From contig JANYBN010000014.1 of assembly GCA_025360785.1 (NCBI GenBank), forward strand, positions 33,704 to 97,703: a stretch of 64,000 nucleotides of DNA. Direction: 5' to 3'. Each line of letters begins with the position of its first letter. Position 1 is the stretch's first letter. A program made the translations under genes and the position numbers. Below, piece by piece: positions 39,860-50,353 of the stretch. The stretch is from Geobacter sp. GTDB taxonomy: Bacteria > Desulfobacterota > Desulfuromonadia > Geobacterales > Pseudopelobacteraceae. The notes under the pieces are model-generated. The model was not told the DNA's origin. It did not search any database and worked only from the letters and a program-made list of their open reading frames with translations.

Positions 39860-40966
39860 ATGAAAAATACCATCTATGATGTTTTGATAATCGGTGGAGG
39901 TCCGGCTGGCCTTTCGACCGCCTATTTGTGCCACAAACAAGGGCTATCCTATCTTGTGCTTGAATCCGGAAAAGCTATTTTTCAAGGAATTGCGAACACC
40001 TATCCGGAAGGAAAGCTTGTATACGCTTCAAAGCCCAAAGATGCCCCCGATCCTTTCATGGTTGATGAATTGCGCCCGCCAGACAAACCGGTAACGGTGG
40101 AAAGCTACCTGCAATACGTGCAGCATTTTGTTCAGCACGAAAATCTTCATGTTCAAACGGAAGTGGATTTTGAAGACATCAAGGACGAACGGGATGGGCT
40201 GACTGTAGTTACATCCAAAGGTAATTACAAAGGAAAGAAGGTCGTGCTTTCCTTCGGCAGCAATATTCCGCGGGAACTCTCCGTGTATGGAGATGCCAAA
40301 ATGGTTGCCAAAAACGTCGATGATCCAGGCAAATATGTCGGCATTAAAACCCTGGTAATCGGCGGCGGCAATACGGCTGCTGACGTAATCATCAATATTC
40401 TCAAGGCCAAACGAGAGGCCGGAGATACCCACCCGGTCTATTGGGCGCACAAGGCCGAAACGTTTGACGTCAACAAAGAAACCGCTCAACGACTCGGAGA
40501 AGAGATCCTGTTGGGGGGAAATATCCGGCTATTGCCCGGATCGATGCCGCGTATCGGTGAAGTCGATGACCAGGGGGTAGACCGTCTGGTCATCAGGATT
40601 AACGTATTCGAGCAGGCTGATGGCATCGATCTCTACCACGCCTTGAGCTTCCCGATGCATAATGTTATCGCCTGCATCGGATCACAGGGGCCGGTTCCGA
40701 TCTTCGATAAACTGAATATTCAGAGCATTGCCTGCACCTCCGGCGTCTGCAAGATCGCCAAAGAGGGCGATCGTCTGGTACTGCTTTCGTCCGAGTTTGA
40801 ATCGACCAGAAAGGGTGTGTATGTCATCGGAGGAGCAATTTCACCATCCTATATGAAGATCAGCGAAGGAACTATTGCTGAAGAGAAACATCCAAACCTC
40901 ATCTATACCGCCATCAATGATGCGTATTATGTAGTTGAAGCGATCCGCGCAAAACTTGCCTTGTAA
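39860..40966 (+). CDS. FAD-dependent NAD(P)-disulfide oxidoreductase (YpdA-like)
   Basis: Two Rossmann motifs (DVLIIGGGPAGLSTAYLC, TLVIGGGNTAADVIINIL) and C-terminal GVYVIGGAISP. Confidence 0.8.
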   Translation: MKNTIYDVLIIGGGPAGLSTAYLCHKQGLSYLVLESGKAIFQGIANTYPEGKLVYASKPKDAPDPFMVDELRPPDKPVTVESYLQYVQHFVQHENLHVQTEVDFEDIKDERDGLTVVTSKGNYKGKKVVLSFGSNIPRELSVYGDAKMVAKNVDDPGKYVGIKTLVIGGGNTAADVIINILKAKREAGDTHPVYWAHKAETFDVNKETAQRLGEEILLGGNIRLLPGSMPRIGEVDDQGVDRLVIRINVFEQADGIDLYHALSFPMHNVIACIGSQGPVPIFDKLNIQSIACTSGVCKIAKEGDRLVLLSSEFESTRKGVYVIGGAISPSYMKISEGTIAEEKHPNLIYTAINDAYYVVEAIRAKLAL

Positions 40967-41063
40967 TAACATCCGCCAAAAAGACTATTACAGTCCTGTT
41001 TATTGTTGACAATCAACTCACCTCTGCTAATCTGTCACTGATTAAAGATTAAGACAGATTGTT

Positions 41064-41828
41064 ATGGAGAGTGCCATGTATACCCTATTAAAGTTGTTGA
41101 TTGTTTCAACGGTTTTTTTTGCACTATCCGCGATGCTAACCGGATGTGGCGAGAAAAGTGAAGAGAATATTCCTGCGGAAAAACTGACGGCATCGGCTGT
41201 AATTTCAGAGATCTCAAGCGGACATGGACATAATGTCGAAATACCCTTTACCGACATTACACCAACGCCAACTGCTGATCTGTTTCAATACCGCAGCAGC
41301 GATAACACCGGTCACTCTCATGTTATTGCACTTTCCAAACAGCAAATGATCGATCTCAATAACGGCATGAGATTAACAGTTATTTCATCCGCTCCAAGCT
41401 CCGGCGCGGCGCATACACACATCTGGAACCTTTTTGGTGGAAATGTTCTATATGATAAAAACTGTTATAACTGCCATACAAATGACAAGCGCGGCCAAGA
41501 CCAGAATAGAATGCAGGCAACTCTCCGCCCATTGTCAGTTGCAAGTCAGATCAGTGCCATTATAAGCCCGGAGTCAGCGCCACCTTCAACTACAGCGGAT
41601 GTTACACCGGACCCTGCGTTCACTCCACCTGCTTTCTTGATGGATGGACCAACTCTGTATTCTAATTATTGCTCCGGCTGTCATGGTTCGCTTACTTCAT
41701 CAACAAAGTTCAACAAGTCTTTTGCTCTGATAAAAGATGCTATCACCAATAACACCGGAGGTATGGCTTCTTTAGGAGCCCTCACCGATGCACAGCTTGA
41801 GGCCATTGCAACTGTTTTAATAAAATAG
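41064..41828 (+). CDS. c-type cytochrome lipoprotein, two heme-binding CXXCH motifs
   Basis: Signal peptide with lipobox LTGC; CYNCH and CSGCH. Confidence 0.85.
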   Translation: MESAMYTLLKLLIVSTVFFALSAMLTGCGEKSEENIPAEKLTASAVISEISSGHGHNVEIPFTDITPTPTADLFQYRSSDNTGHSHVIALSKQQMIDLNNGMRLTVISSAPSSGAAHTHIWNLFGGNVLYDKNCYNCHTNDKRGQDQNRMQATLRPLSVASQISAIISPESAPPSTTADVTPDPAFTPPAFLMDGPTLYSNYCSGCHGSLTSSTKFNKSFALIKDAITNNTGGMASLGALTDAQLEAIATVLIK

Positions 41829-41996
41829 ATATTCTATAAATATGCAGTAAATGAAAAAGCAGTGGTGCCTGGGAGGCAATCTCTGCTTTTTTATTCAGGT
41901 TGCCTTGATTTTCGTGTAATCTGCACCTATATTCCTAAGACCATGTCGTTCAATATCAGATTTTGGTCATATTTAATTCACAAGGAGTTGTTTAAA

Positions 41997-42944
41997 ATGA
42001 AGAAACATGCCCTTAAGGTTTTCACATTGCTGGCTGCCACACTGTTTCTCTCTGCCACAGTTATGGAATTCGAAGCACATGCAAGAGCGGGTGGAGGAAG
42101 CCGTTCCATGGGAAGTCGTGGCACACGCAGTTACTCACCTTCCAGCCCAAGTCCGCAACAATCACCTTCGCGTCCTCAGCAGGCGGCACCCTCCCCTTCC
42201 TTTCAACAACCTGCAGCCGGAGGATTCATGAGAAGTATGGCAGGCGGTCTGGTTGGCGGGATGGTTGGCGGGATGCTGTTCAGGAGTCTTGGCTTTGGAG
42301 GCGGCGGCGGAATGGGTGGAGGCGGAATCGGTCTGTTTGAAATTTTACTGCTGGCCGGTATCGGTTACCTGATTTACCGCTATATCAAGAAGAAGCGAGA
42401 GGGAGAATCAATGAACTCTTTTGAAGCCATGCCATATCGTGCTGAAAATGTAACCCCAATTTCGCAGGCATATCAGCAGCAGCAAATTACAGAGACCGGG
42501 GACGTTGACACCGGTCTGGCACATATCCGTCAGTTTGACGCATACTTTGACGAAAACCGTTACAACGATCTGGTTATGGATAACTTCTTTAAAATCCAGG
42601 GAGCCTGGATGAATCGTGACCTGGCACCGGTGCTTGGTCTTCTTACAGACGAGATGCGACGCGTTTTTCAGGCAGATCTTGATAAATTGATCCGGGACAA
42701 GCAGATTAATCGTCTGGAAAACATTGCTGTACGGAAAGTTGAAATTGTTGAAGCCTGGCAGGAATCCGGTCAGGATTACATCAACACCCTGATTTATGCA
42801 AACCTGCTTGATTATACTACAGACGAAACCGGTTCCGTATTATCAGGCAGCAAGAGTGACCCGATCAAGTTTGAGGAGTATTGGACCTTCACCCGTCCGG
42901 TCGGCAATAATCCCTGGAAACTGTCTGCGATTGATCAGAAATAG
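41997..42944 (+). CDS. Tim44-like domain membrane protein
   Basis: Signal peptide, Ser/Pro-rich and Gly-rich segments, TM, C-terminal Tim44-like fold (FKIQGAWMNRDLAPVLGLLTDEM). Confidence 0.88.
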   Translation: MKKHALKVFTLLAATLFLSATVMEFEAHARAGGGSRSMGSRGTRSYSPSSPSPQQSPSRPQQAAPSPSFQQPAAGGFMRSMAGGLVGGMVGGMLFRSLGFGGGGGMGGGGIGLFEILLLAGIGYLIYRYIKKKREGESMNSFEAMPYRAENVTPISQAYQQQQITETGDVDTGLAHIRQFDAYFDENRYNDLVMDNFFKIQGAWMNRDLAPVLGLLTDEMRRVFQADLDKLIRDKQINRLENIAVRKVEIVEAWQESGQDYINTLIYANLLDYTTDETGSVLSGSKSDPIKFEEYWTFTRPVGNNPWKLSAIDQK

Positions 42945-42950
42945 ATAAAA

Positions 42951-43008
42951 GAAACCTTACCACCCCAACCCCACCTATTTTAGGAGGGGTTGGGAGTGGT
43001 AAGGTTTC
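42951..43008. repeat. Near-perfect palindromic repeat GAAACCTTACCACCCCAACCCCACCT...AGGAGGGGTTGGGAGTGGTAAGGTTTC
   Basis: About 26-bp arms with few mismatches between the Tim44-like gene and recB. Confidence 0.85.
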
Positions 43009-43036
43009 ATCCTCTCCCCACTGCCATGAAAACCTC

Positions 43037-46000
43037 ATGAAGCCTCTCAATCTTGCAACAATCAACATCTCCGGTCTCAATCTGATTGAAGCCAGTGCCG
43101 GCACCGGCAAGACCTGGACAATTGCCGCACTCTACATTCTTCTGCTTCTTGAGAAGGAACTGCGCCCAGAACATATTCTTGTGGTGACCTACACAAAGGC
43201 CGCAACAGCCGAACTACGCGAACGAATCAGGCGCCGGATCGCGACCACCCTTGATCTGTACTCTAGCGGACGGGCTCCAGCAGATGACGATCTTGAGCGA
43301 CTTCTTATGACAAGCCGGCCCCAGAACAGCCTGCGCGCCAAAAAGCTCCTGACTCTGGCACTACATTCATTCGATGATGCCGCAATCTTTACAATTCATG
43401 GTTTTTGTCAACGAGCGCTGCTTGAAAATGCTTTTGAAAGCGGCTCTCTTTTCGGAAGCGACATGATCAGCGACCAGAGTGCCATCGTCAAACAGGTCTG
43501 CGATGACTTCTGGCGAACACGAATCCTGTCGCAACCGGATGATTTTACAGAGCGCCTTGTTGCTGACAATTATAGCCCTGAAAAGCTCGCCATGCCGTTA
43601 AAAGGTCACTTTCAGAATCCTGATCTGATCATCATTCCCGATGCTGACGAAATATCAATTGCACCTCTGACAATCGAGCGAGACAGACTTTATGTTCAGA
43701 TCTGCAGCCACTGGAACTGCGACAGCAAAGTAATTACAGAGCAGATAGAGCAGGCTCGTCTGAACCAGCAAAGCTATAAACCGGCACAGATTGAAGCAGC
43801 GGCAAATTCCATGGACAGTTGGGTGTCAGGTGGCAATGCTGCTCTGCCAAACAGTAAACTTGATTGTTTTTCGATACAGAAGATTGTTTCAAAGATGACC
43901 AAAGCATCTCCTTTCACACCCGATCACACTTTTTTCGACTTTTGCTGCCAGTTGTCCTTCGTACTTAATTCTATCGAACAAGCATTCCAGAACAATATTA
44001 TTGCCTGCCAGCGTGACTTTAAACGCTGGCTTGAAAAGGAATTAAAACAGCGCAAGAAACAGTTAAATCAACGTGCTTTCGATGACTTGCTGCTTGATCT
44101 TCATCTGGCGCTTGAAGCTGAATCTGGGGCTGTTCTTGCAGATAAACTTCGTCAGCGTTACAAAGCTGCCATGATTGATGAGTTTCAGGATACGGATCCG
44201 CTTCAGTGGAACATATTCAAACGAATGGGATCTGAACAGGGTTACCCCTTATTCCTGATTGGTGACCCTAAGCAGGCGATTTACAGTTTTCGCGGGGCCG
44301 ATGTCTTTGCCTATCTGAATGCCGGCAGGAACGTCACCCGGGAAAACATGCATACTCTGGGAATCAACTTCAGATCAGAGTCGGCATTGGTGAAAGCAGT
44401 TTCTACTCTGTTTGCGACCAGCACTGATCCGTTTATGTGTCAGGACATTCCTTTCCATCCGGTTGACTCCGGCCGCTCTGCGAATGACCAGTTGTTATTT
44501 GGCGGTGTTCCGGATGCAGAACCGCTCAAAGTCTGGGTCTATTCCCGTACTGACGAATCAAAAACTGAGCTGAAACCGGTAGCAACGAGCAACATCGTTC
44601 AGGCGGTTGCGGGAGAAATTGCCCGATTGCTTGAACTGGGGCAAGTTACCATCGCAACATCGGGGCACTCACTTCCGCTGAAGCCGGGCGACATAGCTGT
44701 GCTGGTAAAAGCACACAAGCAGGCCGAACGGGTACAGGAGGCACTCCTGGCACTCGGCATACCGTCGGTGCAGCAGGGAAGCAGTACTATTTTTGAAACA
44801 TCCGAAGCACTCGACCTGCTGAGGATCTTGCGGGCAGCTGCAGAGCCGCACCGTGAGGCGCTGCTTCGGGAAGCCCTACTGACTGCCAGCATTGGAATCA
44901 GCGCTAATCAGGTTTCACGTTATGTGGAATGTTCGGGTGAGCATCCTGAATGGGAAGCATGGCTGCAGCATTTTCGTAATCTGCACACAGCAGCTTTATC
45001 TGGTGGTGTAGTTGCGCTAATATCGAGACTGCTCGGGAGTTGTGGTGTACGAACAGGGATTTTGTCGCGTGTTGGCGGCGAGCGCTGCCTGACCAATATT
45101 CTGCACTGTTGCGAGTTGCTGCACCAGATCGAACGTGAACAGGGGAAAAGCCTGGCCGGCTTGATTACCTGGCTGGAGAGAAGAATCGGCACGCCAGGCA
45201 AGGATGATGCGGCATTGCTCCGGCTTGAGACAGACGAAAACGCGGTAATGATATCAACTATTCATGCCAGCAAAGGGCTGCAGTATCCAATTGTGTTTGT
45301 TCCCTTCGCATGGGATGCCCCATCAGGCAAAGCCGACCGGGCACTGTTTCACAATGAAGCGGGAGATCTGGTACTTGATCTTTCGGGAGATGAACACAAT
45401 CTGCAACTGGCCGCAGCAGAGCGGCAGGCGGAGGCCGCCCGTCTGCTGTATGTGGCGTTGACCCGGGCTGAGTTCCGCTGTTATACCGTCTGGGGGGCCA
45501 TCAACGGCGCGGTGGATTCACCGCTTTTTCGACTACTGCATAGCAGTTCGGAATCTATTAGTGCCAAAAGCTATTCCATGTTGAGCGACATGGCAGTTCT
45601 TGATGACGTCCGACTGTTGACAAACAGCAAAGACACCGCTATTTCCGCTGAACTGATGCCACAGAATGCGCCTTCTGCCCGATATGATTCAGACAGAGAA
45701 GCGGACTCGCCCTATGTTTGTCGATCGCTTAGCCACCCTCCCCGCGATGATTGGCACGTTGCCAGCTTCAGCGGCATGACTTCGGGAACCGCGCATGTTT
45801 TTGAACCGCATGATCACGACTCAATACCTGCTGAATCTGCCACCGAGCAAGCGGAACCGATGCACTCCTCCGGAGGACTGACAATCTTCGACTTCCCGCG
45901 TGGCGCTAAAGCCGGAACATGTCTCCATGAAATTTTTGAGTTGATTGATTTCCAACTTTTGAATAGTGACGCTGTTACAACCACTATACAATCTTCACTT

Positions 46001-46615
46001 GCCTGCAACGGTTTCCACGAGCAGTGGCTTCCAGCTGTAAAGGGAATGGTAGCAGAAGTCACCTCGGCAAGGATAATTCCTGACTATCCGGATTTCAGTC
46101 TGTCGCAATTGAAAACAGGGAACTGGCAGACTGAAATGGAGTTTTATCTGCCGATAAGGCAGCTCGACCCTGACACCCTTCGGTCGCTGTTTGAAGGACT
46201 ACTCGATGAAAATATTTTCGAGGATTATTATGAGTTACTGAGCCGACTTTCGTTCCGGCGGAGTCGTGGCATGCTGCAGGGTTTTATCGATCTGGTTTTT
46301 ATACACAAGGGTCGTTACTACATCCTCGACTGGAAATCAAACCATCTCGGTATGAAAACGTCTGACTACACTAAGGATGCGATGCACGAATCGATGTGTC
46401 GAAGTGCCTATATTATGCAATATCACCTTTATACTCTGGCGTTGGACCGGCTATTGAAGGTACGGCTGCCCGGCTACAGCTATGAAAAACATTTTGGAGG
46501 GGCAATTTATCTCTATCTGCGGGGTATATCTGCCGAATCCGATGTAAACGGTATCTACCTTGGTCGACCATTACCGGAATTCATACGACGTGCCGGAGAG
46601 ATTGTGCTGGGTTGA
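43037..46615 (+). CDS. recB: Exodeoxyribonuclease V subunit beta (RecB)
   Basis: UvrD/REP helicase motifs (IEASAGTGKTWTIAALYILLL, DEFQDTDPLQW, GDPKQAIYSFRGADVFAYL) and nuclease motif YYILDWKSNHLG. Confidence 0.95.
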   Translation: MKPLNLATINISGLNLIEASAGTGKTWTIAALYILLLLEKELRPEHILVVTYTKAATAELRERIRRRIATTLDLYSSGRAPADDDLERLLMTSRPQNSLRAKKLLTLALHSFDDAAIFTIHGFCQRALLENAFESGSLFGSDMISDQSAIVKQVCDDFWRTRILSQPDDFTERLVADNYSPEKLAMPLKGHFQNPDLIIIPDADEISIAPLTIERDRLYVQICSHWNCDSKVITEQIEQARLNQQSYKPAQIEAAANSMDSWVSGGNAALPNSKLDCFSIQKIVSKMTKASPFTPDHTFFDFCCQLSFVLNSIEQAFQNNIIACQRDFKRWLEKELKQRKKQLNQRAFDDLLLDLHLALEAESGAVLADKLRQRYKAAMIDEFQDTDPLQWNIFKRMGSEQGYPLFLIGDPKQAIYSFRGADVFAYLNAGRNVTRENMHTLGINFRSESALVKAVSTLFATSTDPFMCQDIPFHPVDSGRSANDQLLFGGVPDAEPLKVWVYSRTDESKTELKPVATSNIVQAVAGEIARLLELGQVTIATSGHSLPLKPGDIAVLVKAHKQAERVQEALLALGIPSVQQGSSTIFETSEALDLLRILRAAAEPHREALLREALLTASIGISANQVSRYVECSGEHPEWEAWLQHFRNLHTAALSGGVVALISRLLGSCGVRTGILSRVGGERCLTNILHCCELLHQIEREQGKSLAGLITWLERRIGTPGKDDAALLRLETDENAVMISTIHASKGLQYPIVFVPFAWDAPSGKADRALFHNEAGDLVLDLSGDEHNLQLAAAERQAEAARLLYVALTRAEFRCYTVWGAINGAVDSPLFRLLHSSSESISAKSYSMLSDMAVLDDVRLLTNSKDTAISAELMPQNAPSARYDSDREADSPYVCRSLSHPPRDDWHVASFSGMTSGTAHVFEPHDHDSIPAESATEQAEPMHSSGGLTIFDFPRGAKAGTCLHEIFELIDFQLLNSDAVTTTIQSSLACNGFHEQWLPAVKGMVAEVTSARIIPDYPDFSLSQLKTGNWQTEMEFYLPIRQLDPDTLRSLFEGLLDENIFEDYYELLSRLSFRRSRGMLQGFIDLVFIHKGRYYILDWKSNHLGMKTSDYTKDAMHESMCRSAYIMQYHLYTLALDRLLKVRLPGYSYEKHFGGAIYLYLRGISAESDVNGIYLGRPLPEFIRRAGEIVLG

Positions 46616-46656
46616 TTGTTCTTTATGTAATAAAGCATCCGCAAAAAATTCTTGAA

Positions 46657-48825
46657 TCAACGTTTATCCTCAAGAGAAGCCAGTTGTTCATCGATTACTG
46701 TAGTAGCAGCTCCATCAGCAACATATCTTCGTCTTGCCTCCTTAAAGGATTCAATAGCCTCCTTTTTTTTGTTACGTGACTGTTGCAATGACGCAAGGTT
46801 GAAAGCTGAGTGCTTGTGTCGTACATCGATGCCCATGGCGGTACGGAAACATTTTTCCGACTCATCTAAATTGCCGAGTTTCCTGTTTATGCTTCCAAGA
46901 TTGTTCCATGCATCCACGTCATTTAATCCACTCTTTATAGCCGCTTCGATCTCAGAACGTGCCTGCTTTTGATCCTCTTTTTTCAGCAGAGTAAGACCAA
47001 GATTATAATGAGCCACTTGAACCACCGCAGGTGCATTGAAATCACTCAGAAGCAGCCTATATTGCTGTTCCGCCTTGTCAACCTGAAACAGCTTTAGATA
47101 GAAACCGGCCAACTGAAGCCGGGTAGCCACGTCAGCCGGATTTTTCTCTATTTTATACTTGAATTCAGCCAATAACGGTTCGTAGTGCTTGACTATTCCA
47201 CTTAACATCTTCGGCGGGATGTTTAAGTCCTTGTATTTAACGGCCAGATAGTAGCATCGCGCGGCCTGTAAATAGTCTCCGCACAATTCGTAAAGCTCAC
47301 CTGATTTGTATTGAAAGCTGCCTCCTTTATAAGCCTCGAATTCCGTTCCGGATTTATTTAACTCCATCATCATATTCCTGCGTTCAACATCAGTGCCGCT
47401 GGCTACGGCTTTATGGATTTTTATATAAGTCAAAAGGTATTCCCTTTTACTGACATTCTTGATCTTTAAAACTTGTTCGTAAGCCTCATCATAGCGTTTA
47501 ATTATTAACAATGCATTAACGTAATTATTTATTACAATGAAGTTTTCCGGTGAATATTTAACATTGGAAATATACATTTCCTCTTCATTTCGCCACATTA
47601 TTGCACGATTAGCAGTGAAATAAGAGCATGCTGTAAGCAATAACGGCAAGATGAAGATGTAGCCGAGTCGATGCCTTGATAAAAGAGATGCCAGAAGAAT
47701 GGCCAGACCCAATATGGGCATAAATAGAAAACGTTCTGAGGCGAATGACCACGTATTGAATTTAATCAACTGGAGAAATGGGAGGCAGAATATGATGAAA
47801 GTGGCCACACCAAAAGCGGCCATAGATCTGAGCCGATTCAATCGGTACAATGCTATCAGAAATAAGATGATTGCCAGTACGCCGCAAACAATTGCGGCAA
47901 TACTTCTCCATCCAGGAGACCAAACGTCATATATTAAGCGTAGCCTGAATGGTAGTACCGCAATATGAGTCAGGTATCCGAGAATCCTGCTGCTTAAACT
48001 CAAAAAGGCGTATGAGTTGCTGTTGGTTGGTAACGCCTCCATGTTAGACAGAACACCTGTAGTTCTGCCAACCAATATCTGGATCATTACTGAGGCACAA
48101 GAGAGGATAAAAAACGGCCCAGTGACGAGAGCAGATTGCCAGTACCCTTTTAAATCAAAAGGTTTTTCTGAATATTTTATGTAACCTATTATGAATGCAA
48201 TAATGGGGAGCGGTACGATTGTTGATTTGGAAAGCAATCCAAGTAGAAAAAACAGATATGCGATTCCAAGTCGCCAGTGCTTACCGGACGGAACATTAAG
48301 GGCAGATGAGAAACGCCACAGGGCAAGCATGCAAAAAAAACCGGAAAGCAGATCTTTTCTTCCAGATATCCAGGCAACAGATTCTACATGAGCAGGGTGA
48401 ACGGCAAATATGGCGGTTACTATAGCGGCAAATCTTACTCCATGCCATGAATCATCATTTTCTCTGAATAAAGAGAACAGGGAAAGGCAAAAAAACCAGA
48501 CAGTCACACATGTGGCAGCGTAGATCAGTATATTATGCAGATGGAAGCCCGCAGGATTAAGTCCAAACAATGACATGTCAATCAGATAGGATAAATCCCG
48601 TACAGGAAGATATTCGTAGTCGTTCATTCTGGTAAAAAACAGTTTCCAGCTGTCAAATAAAGTCATGGATTGTAAATGATCGTTATTCAGTACATATACA
48701 TAGTCATCACCCATAAATCGGGCACCCACGGAAGGAAGGTAGAGCAGTATGGTAACTATAACTACTGAAAAAAGAAAAGTTTTTGGAATCTTAAAAACTG
48801 ACTGATCAGGAAACATTTTATTCAT
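46657..48825 (-). CDS. Polytopic membrane protein with C-terminal TPR repeats (TMTC/PMT-like)
   Basis: N-terminal about 11 hydrophobic segments with FAVHPAHVESVAWISGRKDLLSG; TPR units at the C-terminus (AWNNLGSINRKLGNLDESEKCFRTAM). Confidence 0.85.
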   Translation of the reverse strand: MNKMFPDQSVFKIPKTFLFSVVIVTILLYLPSVGARFMGDDYVYVLNNDHLQSMTLFDSWKLFFTRMNDYEYLPVRDLSYLIDMSLFGLNPAGFHLHNILIYAATCVTVWFFCLSLFSLFRENDDSWHGVRFAAIVTAIFAVHPAHVESVAWISGRKDLLSGFFCMLALWRFSSALNVPSGKHWRLGIAYLFFLLGLLSKSTIVPLPIIAFIIGYIKYSEKPFDLKGYWQSALVTGPFFILSCASVMIQILVGRTTGVLSNMEALPTNSNSYAFLSLSSRILGYLTHIAVLPFRLRLIYDVWSPGWRSIAAIVCGVLAIILFLIALYRLNRLRSMAAFGVATFIIFCLPFLQLIKFNTWSFASERFLFMPILGLAILLASLLSRHRLGYIFILPLLLTACSYFTANRAIMWRNEEEMYISNVKYSPENFIVINNYVNALLIIKRYDEAYEQVLKIKNVSKREYLLTYIKIHKAVASGTDVERRNMMMELNKSGTEFEAYKGGSFQYKSGELYELCGDYLQAARCYYLAVKYKDLNIPPKMLSGIVKHYEPLLAEFKYKIEKNPADVATRLQLAGFYLKLFQVDKAEQQYRLLLSDFNAPAVVQVAHYNLGLTLLKKEDQKQARSEIEAAIKSGLNDVDAWNNLGSINRKLGNLDESEKCFRTAMGIDVRHKHSAFNLASLQQSRNKKKEAIESFKEARRRYVADGAATTVIDEQLASLEDKR

Positions 48826-49016
48826 ATTTAACTCTTTATAATGATATTTAGGGTTTGTAAAGTATATAAGTCAGCAACACCAAGTATTAATTTCACCATG
48901 TATTCCGAGTGGGTAAACGAACTGTCTCAAGTGCAAGCCATAAATGAAAGTAAAGCGGTGGACTATAAAATATTACGAATAAAAAACTAACTATGTGCTA
49001 ATCAGTTACAAATTTC

Positions 49017-50102
49017 CTACCTTATCTGCTCTCTATATTTCTTGACACCTTCTTCAAACGTGCGCTGAATCTCTCCCTTTGGGTGTTCCATGGAGTAATG
49101 CCTGAAATAGAAAGCCAGCAACGCAACAAACAACACAAATAACAGTGTCGACAGCGTTCGTTTAACAGCTCTTCTTATTCCAAACGTTTCAAAGGTATCA
49201 GGTTGTTCGTCGTTTTCCAGAGCCCCCCTAAGCAGATACCGCTCTCGCAACTGCCGAATTCTTTTGAGCTGGATTGTGGAAATATAACTTACAATCGCAT
49301 CCTGGTCTCGTTCGTCAATGTACACAAACTGCACGCCGATATTGAAGTATTCACGATCGCTCCCCGCAGCATAATTGTGATTCGCAAAAACTATCCTGCC
49401 AACGACATCTACCAGTCTCTGCGGTAAAGGCACCATAATTTCCAGCAGAGTATACTCCCCGTATTCAAACCCCTGATGAGTAATGACACGTAAGCCGCCG
49501 CCACTGATATTGGCTGCCAGTGGAATTATGGTATCCCAGGAATCCTCATCCATACTCTGTTCGGAAGCTCTCACGGAGCTGCTGGTTTCCAATAGATCAT
49601 GATAACGTTCATTGGGCAATTCAGAGTCTGCAGACAGAGAATCAACTGACCAGCGGTGATCCATGTGCTCAATTTCCAGCTGTTGACGACGCGCCCGTCT
49701 TTCTTCCCACTGTTCATGGAGTCGATCGACATTCTGTTCCTGGCTGACAAAATATTTAATCGGAAGAAAGGCATCGATTCGGTAAAACTCGCGTAGCTCA
49801 TCTGATACGATTTCACCAATCAGCCGTAATAATATCTCCCGTGCATCTCCTTCCGAAACGACAATTGCTCTGCAGCAGTAGCCGTTATTTTCTTTGCCGC
49901 CACGCAATTCAAGAATCTGTCCATAATGAAGTGACACACCAGCCGGTAGAACGTCACGGGATAACTGCAGCGAAACTAGATCCTCATCAATATTATGTAT
50001 AATTGCCCAATCTTTAAAAACATCAGCATTGGGCAGTGGAATTCCGACCCCGACTTTTAACCCAACCGGAAAATAGCGGGAATATTCTTCCATATCACTC
50101 AT
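49017..50102 (-). CDS. PilZ-like domain protein with C-terminal TM segment
   Basis: FYRIDAFLPIKYF ... AANISGGGLRV (N/DxSxxG) ... GVQFVYIDERDQDAIVSYI; hydrophobic TLLFVLFVALLAFYF near the C-terminus. Confidence 0.75.
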   Translation of the reverse strand: MSDMEEYSRYFPVGLKVGVGIPLPNADVFKDWAIIHNIDEDLVSLQLSRDVLPAGVSLHYGQILELRGGKENNGYCCRAIVVSEGDAREILLRLIGEIVSDELREFYRIDAFLPIKYFVSQEQNVDRLHEQWEERRARRQQLEIEHMDHRWSVDSLSADSELPNERYHDLLETSSSVRASEQSMDEDSWDTIIPLAANISGGGLRVITHQGFEYGEYTLLEIMVPLPQRLVDVVGRIVFANHNYAAGSDREYFNIGVQFVYIDERDQDAIVSYISTIQLKRIRQLRERYLLRGALENDEQPDTFETFGIRRAVKRTLSTLLFVLFVALLAFYFRHYSMEHPKGEIQRTFEEGVKKYREQIR

Positions 50103-50134
50103 TGGTTATAACTCCGGAATTACTGCGGAACAAA

Positions 50135-50329
50135 TCATTTTTCGAGTACGTTATTAAGCGAAATCAGTAGCTGTCCAATATCAACCTTGTGAACACCTGC
50201 GCCATGCCCCAATGTTTCCAGGTCGGCAATCTGGCATTCGTAACAATCAAGGTTATACTGCTTGAAAATCGGCAATGTTTCGGGGTGCTGAGATATTATA
50301 TCAGCAATAATCATTTCCTGAGTAATCAT
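50135..50329 (-). CDS. DUF1858-like small protein
   Basis: MITQEMIIADIISQHPETLPIFKQYNLDCYECQIADLETLGHGAGVHKVD. Confidence 0.75.
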   Translation of the reverse strand: MITQEMIIADIISQHPETLPIFKQYNLDCYECQIADLETLGHGAGVHKVDIGQLLISLNNVLEK

Positions 50330-50353
50330 GGGTCACCTCGCGTTTAAAAAAAT

